Source of the DNA: Patiria pectinifera
Lineage: Eukaryota > Echinodermata > Asteroidea > Valvatida > Asterinidae
Length of the DNA: 64,000 nt
Direction: 5' to 3'
NCBI GenBank assembly: GCA_029964075.1
Contig: CM057148.1
Location: 29,629,916-29,693,915 of the forward strand
The translations under genes and the position numbers were made by a program. Each line of letters begins with the position of its first letter. The stretch's first letter is position 1. The notes beneath the pieces are model-generated. The model worked only from the letters and a program-made list of their open reading frames with translations, was not told the origin of the DNA and did no database searches. Below are positions 12,401 to 21,414 of this stretch, one piece after another.

Positions 12401-15400
12401 AGCATAAGAAAGGGGCCGAGTTCTACAGTTCGTACACAATCATTATCTATTGGGGTTGATATGTGTTGCTTTTAGAGACTGTTTGGTTCGGCCTGACTGT
12501 GGATTGTCAGTGTGTAACATTGTATTACCCTTTGAGTAGCCGTCCGTGAGGTCCGCTAGGTTGGATGTCTGTAGCGTTAAGATGATGCGTGTCTAGGAGC
12601 TGTCTAACTGCCGGTGACAATACACTGCTGTGAATAAGATTAGCAGAAAAAAAACTATTGTACAAATATGTTAGAAAGCATGGGCTGCACGTGTATCGTT
12701 GTGTCCTGCAACAAGGATATCTCCTAAAAAGGGCCGAATGTGAAACGCAAGTTTCAGAATGTCAAAAGGTCGTATCTCACTTGAAATGACCTGGATGTAC
12801 ATGTACATACAAAGTCAATGGACATCAAGATACGACCTTGTTGCATGCAGCATATTTGCGCGAGATACAACTTTGCTGCAGAACAGAGTTACGACCCTGC
12901 TGCACTGATGGGACGATATGTACCGTCAGTGCTCTTTTTGTTGACAAAACAAAATCACAAGATTTCTCATTCAAAAGTACATGATATAATTTGTTAAAAA
13001 TAACAATGTGAAAATAGAAATCTATTAATTTTTTTCAGGATGAAAGTCAAAAATAGTATGGACGATACACCTTTAACATGTCCACTACAAAGTTCTGGGG
13101 GAGCTGTTAACTCAGGCTGAACTACCTGTAGGCAACACATACGGTCCCTCTGACTTTAAGTGCACCATCAGGCAACATGGTGTTTAGTTTAGTTTATCAA
13201 GATTAGAAATACTGCAAGTAAAAACCTGCGTGATCCCCGGCATCCTTGCAGTTTGAGAACATGTACAGCAAGTTAGTAAGGGCAATTGTCAGTGACGGCC
13301 TTGATTGTCCACCCAGCAGGTACCAGTTCTCAGTTGAATGGGGAGTTTGGGTTGAATGGAGAGTTTGGGTGAGACACAGGCCTAACATGCATTAGAGCCA
13401 TTAGCAATACTGAGCTGAGCTCTCCAGACCTCAGAGTCATTAGTTATACTAAGCTGAGATCTCCAGAGACCTTGTAAACATCCATATTGGAAAGGATTTT
13501 TGATGTCGGCCTTCTCTCCATGGACCACCTTTCAAGTTTGGTTGAGATTGACGACTGAACTTACAGTGAAATGGCACACACACACACACACAGACAAACA
13601 CAGAAGGAATACGCGATCGCAATATCCCTGTCTGGCTTGAAAGCCAGGGGATAAAACTTCCTTTATTTTTCAGGTATTTTGAAAATGTGTTTTAGGTACC
13701 TGTCCTTCCCCACTGCATGTCTCATGCTTGAAAACTGTGTTGTATCAGACACACCCTGGATTTGCCCATCAGAAACCACATCTGCTGCTGGTGGGGATGG
13801 TGCAGCGGTATCCGCTGGTATTTCAACAGCCTTGTAGTCCTCCCCCTCTGGTACAAGAAGGGCAATCAAGGAGCTGATCTTTACCCCGGATGTGCCCTCT
13901 GGGACCTGGAAAGAAGACGATGGTTTGTAAAACTACTTCTTTTGAACTCCGTATTACTTCCAATGAACTGCGTAAACGAACAAAAGAGAGCGCTTTTTCC
14001 CACTTTCGAGAGCCTCATGGATGGGACACAGTGCGTGCGCATACTGATCGCGTGTATAAAGCGCAGAGTACGCATACCTTATTTTATTTTGAATGTGCGA
14101 ATAGCCATAGCTTCTTTACGTGAGCGTCAGACGTCATGCATGGGCAGCGCATTCGAATTTTTTGCCATTTCTCCCTTTCTTGCCATTGAGAGGGTACTTG
14201 TGCACGGAACCCTTCTCACTGACTGACTCGTTGATTCAATCGCTGATTTTTGAGTCGGGCAGTGCTATTGTATTGGTTCACCCCGTGAAGAGCAATTCTA
14301 AATGAACCCTTCTGTTATGTAAGCAGTCACGGACAATCAAAATTCACTTCCACTTCCCCTGCTTTACTTTGAATAAAGGCTAGTCACCAGCAGTCAAATC
14401 ATACATGTATGTCAAGCAAGCCCTGTGTCTGGTCAAACTGGGTCAACAGGCAAGTTGTGGTCAAAGCTGTTTTATCACGCACCCCGAGTAAAACCATAGC
14501 TGTACATGTAGCAAGTTACTGAAGTTAATCAGTCTAAGGCAGTAAATCCTGCTTTATGTGGGCTGGGAAGACTTACGGGTTGAAAACAGTCACTTGTTTG
14601 ATTTTGACTGTAAGGACAACTTGGCGTAGAATGTATGTTTACATAGGAGGATAAATTGAACAGAATTTTGTGCACTCTGGGACCAGCTTTACCAGGCTTG
14701 TCATGTATTGTATTGTATGTTGTGGTTTTTTTTCTTCTCCTTTTTTGGGTGCCATGGGAGTTTGGGGCAACTTCGACATATTTTGTTTAAGTCAGTACCA
14801 CATACATGTATAACTACATGTATCAAAAAATGGTGTCTTCCGAAATTGAGAATTTCCCTGACCCAAACAAAATAAGTGGCCCCCACCCTGACAGAAAGGA
14901 TTCTAAAGCAACTTCAAGAATTTCCCCACCCTGAATGACAAATCTAGTGAGAACCGCTGTGCATTACTCACCAGTATCTTGGCAAGCACTGCGTCATCAT
15001 CTGCATCCAGTGTCAGAGTTGCTTTGTCTGTTTCTATCTCACACAACGCATCACCAGCTGATATCGCATCACCTAGAAACAAAATTATAGCATTCATTGA
15101 TACTGCACTCGTTTCACTCACAAGAATTCTTGAAAGTTACAGCAATTGTACTTGATAGTACATTTATGTGTAAAAGTGAGTAAAGTCTGTCATGAGCCAA
15201 AATGGCCCATCAGGCTGACGTTTATCCCTGGTTCCAGTGACGTGAAATGACTGAGAATATCTATTCCCCCTGGATGGGATGCTAGTCCATCACAGGTTAC
15301 TCCCCAGCTAATGCCCGTACCATTTGTACCCTTGGTGGAGAGGGGCAAGTGATGGTGAAGTGGCTTGCCAAAGGACACAACACATGGCCAGCAGCTGGAT

Positions 15401-18400
15401 TCGAACCCCTGACCCTCTGATCATGAGTCACGAAACCTAACCACTAGGCCACACTCCCCACACAGTGTTTTTTCTTGGTTGCGGAAGTTAATTGGGTTTG
15501 GAGAAGTACTCTATTTTTTAAGACACATTGTTTGTCATCAATTTGACATGACTTTGGCTAAACTCTATTTCAAGTTTTTAAAGAAATTAAAGGATGACCT
15601 TTTGGGTGATGTTAAACATTTCTAGATAGAATAACAACTTTAATAGTGGCTACAGGGGTGGGGTGCTGTGGTCCAATGGTTACGGTGTTCGACTCGTGTG
15701 CCGTGGTGCATGGGTTCGAATCCTGACCGTGGGAACATGGTGCTTGTGCTCTTGAGCAAGGCACTTTACCATTATTGCTTTGTCCTTCGGATGGGACGTA
15801 AAGCCTTAGGTCCCGTGTGTTGTGTAATGCACGTTAAAGAACCCAGTAACACTTATCGCTAAGAGAAGGGGTTTGCCCCGGTGTTTCTGGCAGTGGCTGC
15901 AATGTGCGCCGCAGCACCTTGTAAACCATTATAAGGTGCTACATAATGGGTCTCATATTTCTCATAAACTTTATTTACCTTTCTTTAATAATTGACATAA
16001 TTTCCAGCGCCTTGAGTACCTAATTGTTGGTAGATACGTGCGCTATATAAGACTCCGTTATTATTATTATTATTATTACAGCTCTTAACCACAGCACAAT
16101 GATATCCTTGGCAAAGACAAAGTTGAAGCCAAATATCCGTTTTGGACACAAGTCTTCAATACCGATTCAGTTCATACCTTCCTGTTTGAGCCATTTAAGA
16201 ATTGTTCCTTCTTCCATGGTTGGTGATAGCGCAGGCATCAGCAGCTTAGTTCCTTCGACTCCTGAGAATCATTTAAGAAATGTCATGAGTAAGTGAATTC
16301 CTCTAGAACAGGGCTGGAATTTTCGACTCAATTTTACAGACAGTGTAGAGCTGTCGCCTTTGAGCACGAAGAGAGGGTGCATTTTTACCACTTTTGAGAG
16401 CTCCAGTGCAGTTGTGGGGGGGGGGGGGGACACACTGCGTGTGCATTAATGCTAATGGTTCACGCGTATAGCATGTATAGCGCAAAGTATTTCTGAAATC
16501 AGAAGGCTTCTCTCTGTCAACCCTCTGAGAGGCTTGAAATACGGGGGTCAGCACACTATGGCTTTCGGACATGCCCTTTGATAGACGAAATACTTTTGTC
16601 TGAAATTCCACTTTCTGAAACGCAAATCCACCAAAAACGTTGCCATGGTTGATCCATAACTCTGAAATGGTTTAGAACCATTGACATTTGGATCATGGGA
16701 CAATTTTTTGGGTGGAAAATCTGAGTTTTTACTCACAAGCCTCGCGTTCTGACGAATACAGCGGCACAGTTCATGTGTGTTTACATATGTCGCGCGAAGT
16801 ACGCTTATAACTACATCATCCATGTGACTCTATTCTCAATGTACACAAGGCCATAACATCTTTGCATGAACGTCGGGCCTCTTTGGTAAAATGCATCAAA
16901 AATGTGTCTCCCCTAGCTCAGACTCAGTAGCGGATCAAGAGGGGGGGGGGGGGGGCTCACAATATAGAGCAAAATTAGAAATTAAATGCTTAAGTTTAAA
17001 TTTATTCTCAAATGCTGAAGTTCCTAAGGCTAAATTCATTCTCAAATTGTCTATTAACATGATCAAGTACAATGTATCATGTTAAATGTAAAATGTGAGA
17101 TAATCGATAATGCATCATCTTTGCCAAAGTCTTTGGTAGATTTCAAACTTTCCAGGGAGCATGCACCCAAAACTACGAAAGGGCGTGGCAATCACTTTGG
17201 CATCCCCAGCCTAGCCCGACTGCGTCTGGCCGTACAGTACTATCGCAAGCTCTGTAGTACGACCAGACGCGCCATGCTTTTTGCTACAGATTTTGATCGA
17301 GATTATCTTTTCATCAAGGACATAAAAGTTAAGGTTCCTAGTCGTAGAGAACTCATACCTTTTCGAAAAAACGTTCTTTGGTCCCAATATTTTCATCGAT
17401 CTGGCCAAAAGACGACTTTCAGTCATCATCTTCCACAAATATCGTCCTGAAAATGTCCTCCATGCGATTTCAAAATGGCGGCCGCGTTGTAATGTACATG
17501 TATGCATTATGCGGGCACGCTAGGCCAAAATAATGAATATGCATTATTCAGTTCTAGCCCCACTAGTGTGGCCGCGGTATGCTGCGCTGAACCTCTGGCC
17601 ACACACCAGGTTATCGCACACTACTGAGGAGGTTCTCAAAAAAATTACGCAAATTTTCTTACATATGGTTGTATTCTTTGATGTCTCAGCTTTCACTTCT
17701 GGGATGCTTAGGTGTAATAATATCCAATTTTCCGAGAAATTTTTGAAACTTTCTGGAGACCATATGCACGCGAAAATCGTCTGTTGATGGCAGCCATTTT
17801 GAATGTACGAAGCGATGACCCCAAAGCTGTGTCGTCGCGCTTATGCTGCTATTATTTAGAATCACACGCTCGATCTGGACATGAGGAGTGCCCAGAGCGT
17901 CAGTGCGATGCAAAATTATCCGCAGCATTTATCACGTGGCCTCATGATTGGCCCGTCTGCTGATGCCGCGGCCGCACGCGATCAGTGCGCCAGTTGCGAT
18001 GCAACGGCTGCTTCTTGTACAATTGATTCGCTTCTTGTACAATTGATTGCGCGCTATAATACTATCGGTTGATAGATTGTACAAGAAACAGCCGTCGCAT
18101 CGCAACTCGCGTGCCTGTTGCGTTGAGCGACGAGACGATTTGCAATAAACGCGACGTCACAGCTTGGGGTCATCGCTTCGTACATTCGGAAAGATTTCCA
18201 TATACGAAGTTCACTCAACACCCTGTGTACAAACCCTATGAGATTGGACTAAAAAATTCGAAGTGTTTTCTAAGAAAATGCTTGTATTTTCTCACTGCTC
18301 AAATTGACTTTGATGACATGAAATTGCTATCTGGGGGCTTGTTCATGTTGTTAGTCAATACAGAGGAAAATTAGTGAACTTCGTACATGTATATGGAAAT

Positions 18401-20993
18401 CTTTCCGAAAATTGGACATTATTCCACCTACCTGTAAGCATCCCAGAAGTGAAAGCTGAGACATCATAAAATACAATTAAAGTAAAAATTATTTTTAAAC
18501 TTGGTTTTTAACGTGAAATGTACGTTGGCCGCCATCTTGTTTATGTGTAGCGAGCCGTACTACGCATGCGTGAAGTGTACAGAGCCATACTACGGTCTAC
18601 GCATGCGCGAAGTCTACAGCGCCATCCAAACAAGATGGCGGCCAACTTTATTCTACAAATTCGTCGTACATTTCGCGTTCGAAAAACCAAGTTTTAAAAT
18701 AATTTTAACTTTAATTGATAAGCAGAAGAATTATAATATGTATTAAATTCCCACCAAAGTTGTGTAGCACACTTGGTGCAGCGGTTAAGCTGTAGCTCTA
18801 GTGAGTGGGATGTATCATGTCCCGAGTTCGAATCCTGACCCCCACCACAATTTTAAGGGTTTTTTCCCCCATCCCCAAATAAATAAGAATATTCTTCTTT
18901 TATTATTTTAATATGTCTCAAACATTTTATTGCAGAGTATTACTTTTTCTTTTTCAGATTTGTGGCTCTGGAGGATTTTTTTTAAAGGGAAATAAAGTCC
19001 GAAATTATAAAATGGTCTGATTCCCATCTTGTTAATACAAAAATACAACAATAATATTGGCATGGAGCCAGACTAAAATGTGTCACCGGAAAATGTTTAA
19101 GTACAAAAAAACAGTAACTGCGCATGTTCAGTGCATATCCGGCAAACTAACGTTTACTGAAGGTTTGCCGTCTCCGGCAAAATACCCACTGCCTTCTTTA
19201 TTGCCTTTTCGACCATATAAAGCTGTTTTTAAATCAAAAGCCTATACCCTTGTTGACGACCGTTGAGGCTGGTTGACACTTGTTGACGCTTGTCATGCTT
19301 GATGACGCTTGCTGACGCGCTTTAGTAGGACCCGCATTTACATGTTTAGGGAAGCATGGCGCATCTGGCCGTACTACAGAGCTTGCGATAGTACTGTACG
19401 GCCAGACGCAGTCGGGCTGTCGAGCGCAAAGTGAGTCCCCCGCGCAAGTTTAAACTTGCGCGCACAAGTTTAAACCTGCGCTCACGCAAGTTTAAACTTG
19501 CGCGCGCATTCATTTCCTTGCTACAAATTGCGCACGCAAGTTTAAACTTGCGCACTGCATAGATTTTTCCGGCCACGCATACAGAGCCGCTTAACTATTT
19601 TTTCCCCCGGGTACCGGGTATACTCGTGCAGATATGTAACATTATTTTTAAAGGAGATTTTTTTCTCCGATTTAATAGCATCACTGAACTTCGGGAGACA
19701 ATGCCTTAATGCCTTTTTTTGAAACATTTTATTAAATTAATTAATTAAATCATTTGCAAATTTATTTACGTTTTAAAATAATTACCATTTTATATGCATA
19801 GCGTTTTTAAGTTGTAAACATTTTTTAATATGAATGATTGAGCCTGCAATAAAAAAATATTTGTTAAAGTAATAAATTTAATTAATTAATTAAATTAGTA
19901 ATGCATTCATTAATTTTTTCAAATTATGCATTTTTGAAGTGTACATGTTATGCAAGTATTTCTAAAAACAATATGAATTATTGTACCGTCCAATGTATTA
20001 ATTGTTAAATTAATTAGTATTTTTTTAAGAATGTACGTTTTTAATTGCAGAATTCATAAGCATTTTAAAAATAATGTAAATGATTACTATAATGTCAAAA
20101 CTTGAACATGATTGAAGGGATCATTCTTTTTACGTTAACAGCGGGTTACACCTAGGAAATTATGATTTATTTACATTCAAGAATATAAATAAAATGCCAA
20201 TTAGGTTTACAAAGCAAAAAAACTTGAAGCTGGTCTTATTGAACAACTTCAGTACACTTTCCAAGCAATCGCCGCTAGTGTGCTTAAGTTTATTGCTTGC
20301 CCGGTCCCCTCCCCAGCTCCGCCCGCGGCCGCCCCCACGTACCCTTAAACTACTTCTCTGATAAGCACTGCTAAATCTCAATGTTTCTTTTCATTGACGC
20401 TAATTGAATTCCCCTTTTTATTTATTTCTTTATTCATTCATATAGGCCCTATACCATAATTTCTCCATGTACTCGTGTTTTAAATTTTTTTTTCTTCATC
20501 AATGAAAATCCCGCCCGCAAAAGAAGGTTGCGATCGCCTTTGCGCAAGTTTAAACTTGCGCGCGCAAATTAAAATGGCGCGGTGTAATTTGCGTGCTTCA
20601 GGAGTCCCTCGCGCAAGTTTAAACTTGCGCGCGCAAGTTTAAACTTGCGTGGGGGACTCAAATTGCGCTCGACAGGGCTACCCCTAGCCCCCCCCCCCCC
20701 CTACAGTACATCCGCACCTGCAATTCTACCTTTCCTACCGTTGAGGGGGGTCCAACTCGTTATCAGGTTATTAACGTTACATGTCCGGATATTGGGCTCA
20801 ATGTATGACCACAAACTATCCTATTTTGTTTCAAATACACCGAATAAAAATCTTTCAAACCTGACAAGAAGTTGCTCCTGGTGATGTTCCGTACAGCACA
20901 CCATCTTGGAGTAGGTTTACTCAGCTGCATTAAAGGACGCATTGATTTTAAAATTAATCGAGAGGATGCGGCAAATCCCATGGAAGCCGCCAT
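6216..20993 (-). CDS. PDHX: PDHX: pyruvate dehydrogenase complex component X (E3-binding protein), 11 coding exons
   Basis: The product anchors dihydrolipoamide dehydrogenase (E3) to the E2 core of the mitochondrial pyruvate dehydrogenase complex. Exons on the minus strand: 20993-20861, 16261-16178, 15072-14972, 13905-13700, 12627-12529, 11231-11078, 10360-10292, 10104-9967, 8700-8542, 7394-7330, 6456-6216. All junctions are GT-AG and phases agree; the sum is 1449 nt, or 482 residues (human protein about 501). Domains: basic mitochondrial presequence 1-44; lipoyl domain about 50-125 with ETDKA and lipoyl Lys89; peripheral subunit-binding domain about 177-213; Pro/Ala-rich linker about 219-259; E2-type acyltransferase fold about 262-482. 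The catalytic DHRxxDG of true E2 is DSRVVDD here (453-459), as in human PDHX, so it is component X rather than DLAT. It is divergent from APIP and shares its promoter. Exons and phases are read directly; the function follows from the family. Confidence 0.96.
7330..7394 (-). CDS. PDHX: PDHX exon 10: short exon of the acyltransferase-like domain
   Basis: Encodes 21 residues, [20 protein letters not shown] and Phe, plus two bases of Ser403. It aligns with human [21 protein letters not shown]. Acceptor cctttgcag, donor TTCAG|GTAAGG. Confidence 0.95.
7469..7843. mobile_element. hAT-like MITE rich in CGAGTACTCG, copy A
   Basis: Ends CTGGGCGAGTA (7471-7481) and TACTCGCCCAG (7831-7841) are an 11-bp perfect inverted repeat; ACTCG/CGAGT words recur inside. 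It lies in the PDHX intron between exons 10 and 9. No clear target duplication is seen for this copy. A second copy is at 59236-59731. Confidence 0.75.
7986..8495 (+). mobile_element. TTAA-flanked MITE, family A copy 1
   Basis: 510 bp between TTAA at 7982-7985 and 8496-8499. Inverted ends are AGCCCGAGTCCATCATTTG and its counterpart CAAATGATGGACTACAGCT. The interior holds a perfect palindrome, CGGTGCTTCTTAAGAAGCAC plus CG. Inserted in a PDHX intron, ending 47 bp from exon 9. Confidence 0.88.
8542..8700 (-). CDS. PDHX: PDHX exon 9: acyltransferase-like domain
   Basis: Encodes 53 residues from ELPDVNASW through [19 protein letters not shown] to ISENVK, matching the human block MPDVNVSW...[17 protein letters not shown]. 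Acceptor caattatag, donor AAG|GTAACA. Confidence 0.97.
8905..9950 (+). repeat. 11-bp minisatellite (TTGTGATTGAC)n, about 1 kb
   Basis: About 95 imperfect copies of an 11-bp unit, with variants such as TTGTGATGGAC and TAGTGATTGAC in local blocks, showing recent homogenisation. It fills most of the 1266-bp PDHX intron between exons 8 and 9 and starts about a dozen bases from the exon 8 donor. Confidence 0.97.
9967..10104 (-). CDS. PDHX: PDHX exon 8: acyltransferase-like domain
   Basis: Encodes 46 residues including [15 protein letters not shown] and [19 protein letters not shown], aligning with human VPHAYATADCDL and [18 protein letters not shown]. The donor at 9966 lies about a dozen bases from a long minisatellite that fills the next intron. 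Confidence 0.96.
10292..10360 (-). CDS. PDHX: PDHX exon 7: start of acyltransferase-like domain
   Basis: Encodes 23 residues, [20 protein letters not shown] then ESK, the conserved opening helix of the E2 catalytic fold (human: [19 protein letters not shown]). Acceptor attacag, donor AAA|GTAAG; phase 0 at both ends. Confidence 0.95.
10521..11043 (+). mobile_element. TTAA-flanked MITE, family B copy 2
   Basis: 523 bp flanked by TTAA at 10517-10520 and 11044-11047; the left end is diverged but atacaacatttgcaaacatc is kept. It lies in the PDHX intron between exons 7 and 6, 34 bp from the exon 6 donor. Confidence 0.82.
11078..11231 (-). CDS. PDHX: PDHX exon 6: end of binding domain and Pro/Ala linker
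   Basis: Encodes residues 209-259: [15 protein letters not shown], then a linker rich in Pro, Ala, Thr and Gln ending in DIQQQ. The linker length and composition are typical of the swinging-arm linkers of E2/E3BP. A TTAA-flanked MITE ends 34 bp beyond its donor. Confidence 0.92.
11515..12205 (+). mobile_element. Repeat family F copy 1, split by a second element
   Basis: Shares blocks such as gacaagcctgcccagtgcag and gggactagctctcattgtct with 52915-53445. Its ends read ..CTAAC..CCCTGCCA and ..GCGTCTGGCAGGGTTAGG, forming an inverted repeat. Interrupted by the element at 11678-12065. In a PDHX intron. Confidence 0.7.
11678..12065. mobile_element. Foldback MITE nested in family F
   Basis: Terminal inverted repeat CAATAAGCCATTTGCG (16 bp, perfect) at both ends, plus long inner inverted arms (around 11740-11810 and 11918-11990, e.g. 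gattcggggcaagc / gcttgccccgaatc). Comparison with the family F copy at 53.3 kb shows the sequence is an insertion. Confidence 0.8.
12529..12627 (-). CDS. PDHX: PDHX exon 5: peripheral subunit-binding domain, tandem CAGCAG acceptor
   Basis: Encodes the E3-binding domain core, [19 protein letters not shown] followed by [11 protein letters not shown], matching the LSPAARNIL...GPRGIFTK region of human PDHX. The acceptor is a NAGNAG (cagcag). Starting at 12627 gives Ser-Ser before Val-Leu-Ser-Pro; starting at 12624 gives one Ser. Both keep the frame. Donor GG|GTAATA. Confidence 0.93.
12665..12955 (+). repeat. Dispersed repeat family G, copy 1
   Basis: Blocks such as gcaacaagg, cgtatctcac, gtcaatggac and tgcaacaaagttg are shared with 50490-50765 in reverse order and orientation. 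In a PDHX intron. No coding content; class unknown. Confidence 0.6.
13700..13905 (-). CDS. PDHX: PDHX exon 4: end of lipoyl domain and first linker
   Basis: Encodes residues 107-174: [20 protein letters not shown] completes the lipoyl domain, then a Pro/Ala/Ser-rich mobile linker follows. Acceptor ttctttccag. Donor GACAG|GTACCT leaves two bases of Ser175, which either acceptor of the next exon can complete. Confidence 0.95.
14335..14625 (-). repeat. Dispersed repeat family H, copy 1
   Basis: Shared in opposite orientation with 34690-34980 (tgctttatgtgggctgggag / ctcccagcctacataaagca, and TGACTGT-rich words). In the PDHX intron between exons 4 and 3. Confidence 0.55.
14972..15072 (-). CDS. 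PDHX: PDHX exon 3: lipoyl-lysine exon
   Basis: Encodes residues 74-106, including [18 protein letters not shown]. The Lys in ETDKA (residue 89) is the lipoylation site in this family. Acceptor gtttctag, donor CTG|GTGAGT. Confidence 0.97.
15189..15463 (-). mobile_element. tRNA-derived SINE (minus strand)
   Basis: Read on the minus strand it starts GGGGAGTGTGGCCTAGTGG (A-box-like) and has B box GGTTCGAATCC (15397-15407), followed by a tRNA-unrelated body. The head is too diverged to be a tRNA gene. In the PDHX intron between exons 3 and 2, 117 bp from exon 3. Confidence 0.8.
15660..16079 (+). mobile_element. tRNA-derived SINE with (TTA)n tail
   Basis: tRNA-like head with A box TGGTCCAATGG and B box GGTTCGAATCC (15712-15722). 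The body carries tccttcggatgggacgtaaa, common in SINEs of marine animals. The 3' end, gcgctatataagactccg, is followed by (TTA)n, an L2-like tail. Nearly full length, in the same PDHX intron as the preceding SINE but in the opposite orientation. Confidence 0.88.
16178..16261 (-). CDS. PDHX: PDHX exon 2: first half of lipoyl domain
   Basis: Encodes residues 46-72, with the motif [13 protein letters not shown] that opens lipoyl domains of 2-oxoacid dehydrogenase E2 and E3BP proteins. Acceptor ttctcag, donor G|GTATGA. The reading frame joins exon 1 at a phase-1 junction and exon 3 through Gly73. Confidence 0.96.
17209..17280. repeat. Short palindromic repeat with TCTGGCCGTAC
   Basis: About 70 bp, imperfectly palindromic (tctggccgtac ... 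gtacgaccaga). An inverted copy is at about 19352-19413 against the left end of the element at 19417-20675. Both lie in PDHX intron 1. Confidence 0.7.
17664..18482. repeat. Giant imperfect palindrome of about 820 bp in PDHX intron 1
   Basis: Several nested inverted pairs share one centre near 18070: gatgtctcagctttcacttc (17681) with its complement at about 18450; gtacgaagcgatgacccc (17806) with its complement near 18165; and ttgtacaattgatt / gattgtacaag closest to the centre. A further inner pair, cggaaagatttccatatac near 18187 and its complement near 18395, is offset. Confidence 0.75.
18482..18712. repeat. Foldback with NNAAGATGGCGGCCAA arms
   Basis: Inverted arms 18482-18542 and 18627-18712 share ttggccgccatcttgttt / aaacaagatggcggccaa and ggtttttaacg..aaatgtacg words. 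The core AAGATGGCGGC is a consensus YY1 site, present twice in opposite orientation. Adjacent to the 820-bp palindrome. Confidence 0.75.
18727..19196 (+). mobile_element. tRNA-derived SINE family S, copy 1 (uninterrupted)
   Basis: A box TTGGTGCAGCGGTTAAGC, B box GAGTTCGAATCC (18824-18835), then a body shared with 21753-23055. The 3' part contains the hairpin ccggcaaac..gtttgccg. In PDHX intron 1. It gives the empty-site reference for the 833-bp insertion in copy 2. Confidence 0.83.
19417..20675. mobile_element. TIR element with seven palindromic GCGCAAGTTTAAACTTGCGC boxes
   Basis: Terminal inverted repeat CTGTCGAGCGCAA (19417-19429 and 20663-20675, perfect). Four copies of the 20-bp palindrome, some with one or two changes, follow the left end (19441-19556). 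Three precede the right end (20540-20562, 20608-20652). The 0.9-kb middle is very AT-rich and has no transposase frame. GGGC flanks both ends and may be a target duplication. In PDHX intron 1. Superfamily not assigned. Confidence 0.82.
20861..20993 (-). CDS. PDHX: PDHX exon 1: start codon and mitochondrial presequence
   Basis: Encodes residues 1-44 plus the first base of Gly45. The peptide begins [16 protein letters not shown], is rich in Arg, Lys and Ser and has no acidic residue, as expected of a mitochondrial targeting peptide. The ATG at 20993 sits in CAAAATGGCGGC and is chosen because it is the first in-frame ATG of this exon and resembles the MAAS start of vertebrate PDHX. The donor is G|GTTTGA. 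Confidence 0.9.
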
Positions 20994-20997
20994 TTTG
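20985..20997 (-). promoter_or_regulatory. TISU / YY1-like element on the PDHX start codon
   Basis: On the minus strand the start reads CAAAATGGCGGC, eleven of twelve positions of the TISU consensus SAASATGGCGGC (only the base just before ATG differs). TISU elements drive initiation on mRNAs with very short 5' UTRs and are enriched in genes for mitochondrial proteins. This predicts a PDHX transcription start within about 30 bp, near 21000-21025. Confidence 0.65.
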
Positions 20998-21393
20998 AAT
21001 TAGATTCCGAGCTTTCGATTCTTGATTTTATGAAGATTTGATTACTAGTCCGAAAAAGTTGCTACAGATGAATGTTCTCTTTGCGAAACAAAGTATCGAT
21101 TCTTTAAATTTCATGATAAGCTTTCGATATTGAGCGATTCTAACCTCGTCATTACGGGCAGAACTGAGAGCGGGAGTTTTTTGGGGGATTCTACCTTGCT
21201 ATGCTAGCCTACAAATGTACTTTTAGGCTAGTAGTAACCTAGTAAGGCGTAGGCCTAGTACAAGTTTTACATTTAGTTGAATCCCAGAACATTGTGTTCA
21301 GTTTACAGTATCATAGACAGTGCCGTAATTGAGAGAACGTCGCACTCGCAGTCAGTGGAACAAAGAAGCAAGAACTTGAACTTGAAGAAGAAC
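20994..21393. promoter_or_regulatory. Candidate bidirectional PDHX/APIP promoter
   Basis: This 400-bp interval separates the divergent start codons of PDHX (minus) and APIP (plus). No TATA box lies at a convincing distance, and no mobile element is recognised in it although both flanking introns are full of them. Related short motifs containing GCTTTCGAT occur twice (near 21010 and 21120). A YY1-like/TISU motif overlaps the PDHX start codon at its left edge. The promoter role is inferred from geometry and from the divergent human pair. Confidence 0.7.
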
Positions 21394-21414
21394 ATGGATC
21401 CAAAATATGAAAAG
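21394..21414 (+). CDS. APIP: APIP exon 1: seven codons, GC splice donor
   Basis: Encodes MDPKYEK. The ATG (AAGAACATGG, purines at -3 and +4) is the first in-frame ATG after an upstream open stretch. The donor is AAG|GCAAGT, a textbook GC-AG donor. Using the nearby GT at 21419 instead would bring a stop into frame after the exon 2 acceptor. Joining gives ..EKEHPR.., matching human ..DKEHPR... Confidence 0.82.

Noticed and set aside
13762-14226. 154-residue plus-strand open frame
   Set aside because: It is the shadow of PDHX exon 4 on the other strand for its first part and has no motif of its own.
15712-15722. Possible tRNA genes wherever GGTTCGAATCC or its complement occurs (15.4, 15.7, 18.8, 21.85, 29.9, 62.1 kb)
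   Set aside because: The heads do not fold into complete cloverleaves by eye, and all continue into repeat bodies or repeated copies; they are SINE heads.
21277-21393. Upstream N-terminal extension of APIP
   Set aside because: The open stretch before the ATG at 21394 has no in-frame ATG; it begins from a TTG and the sequence is not APIP-like.
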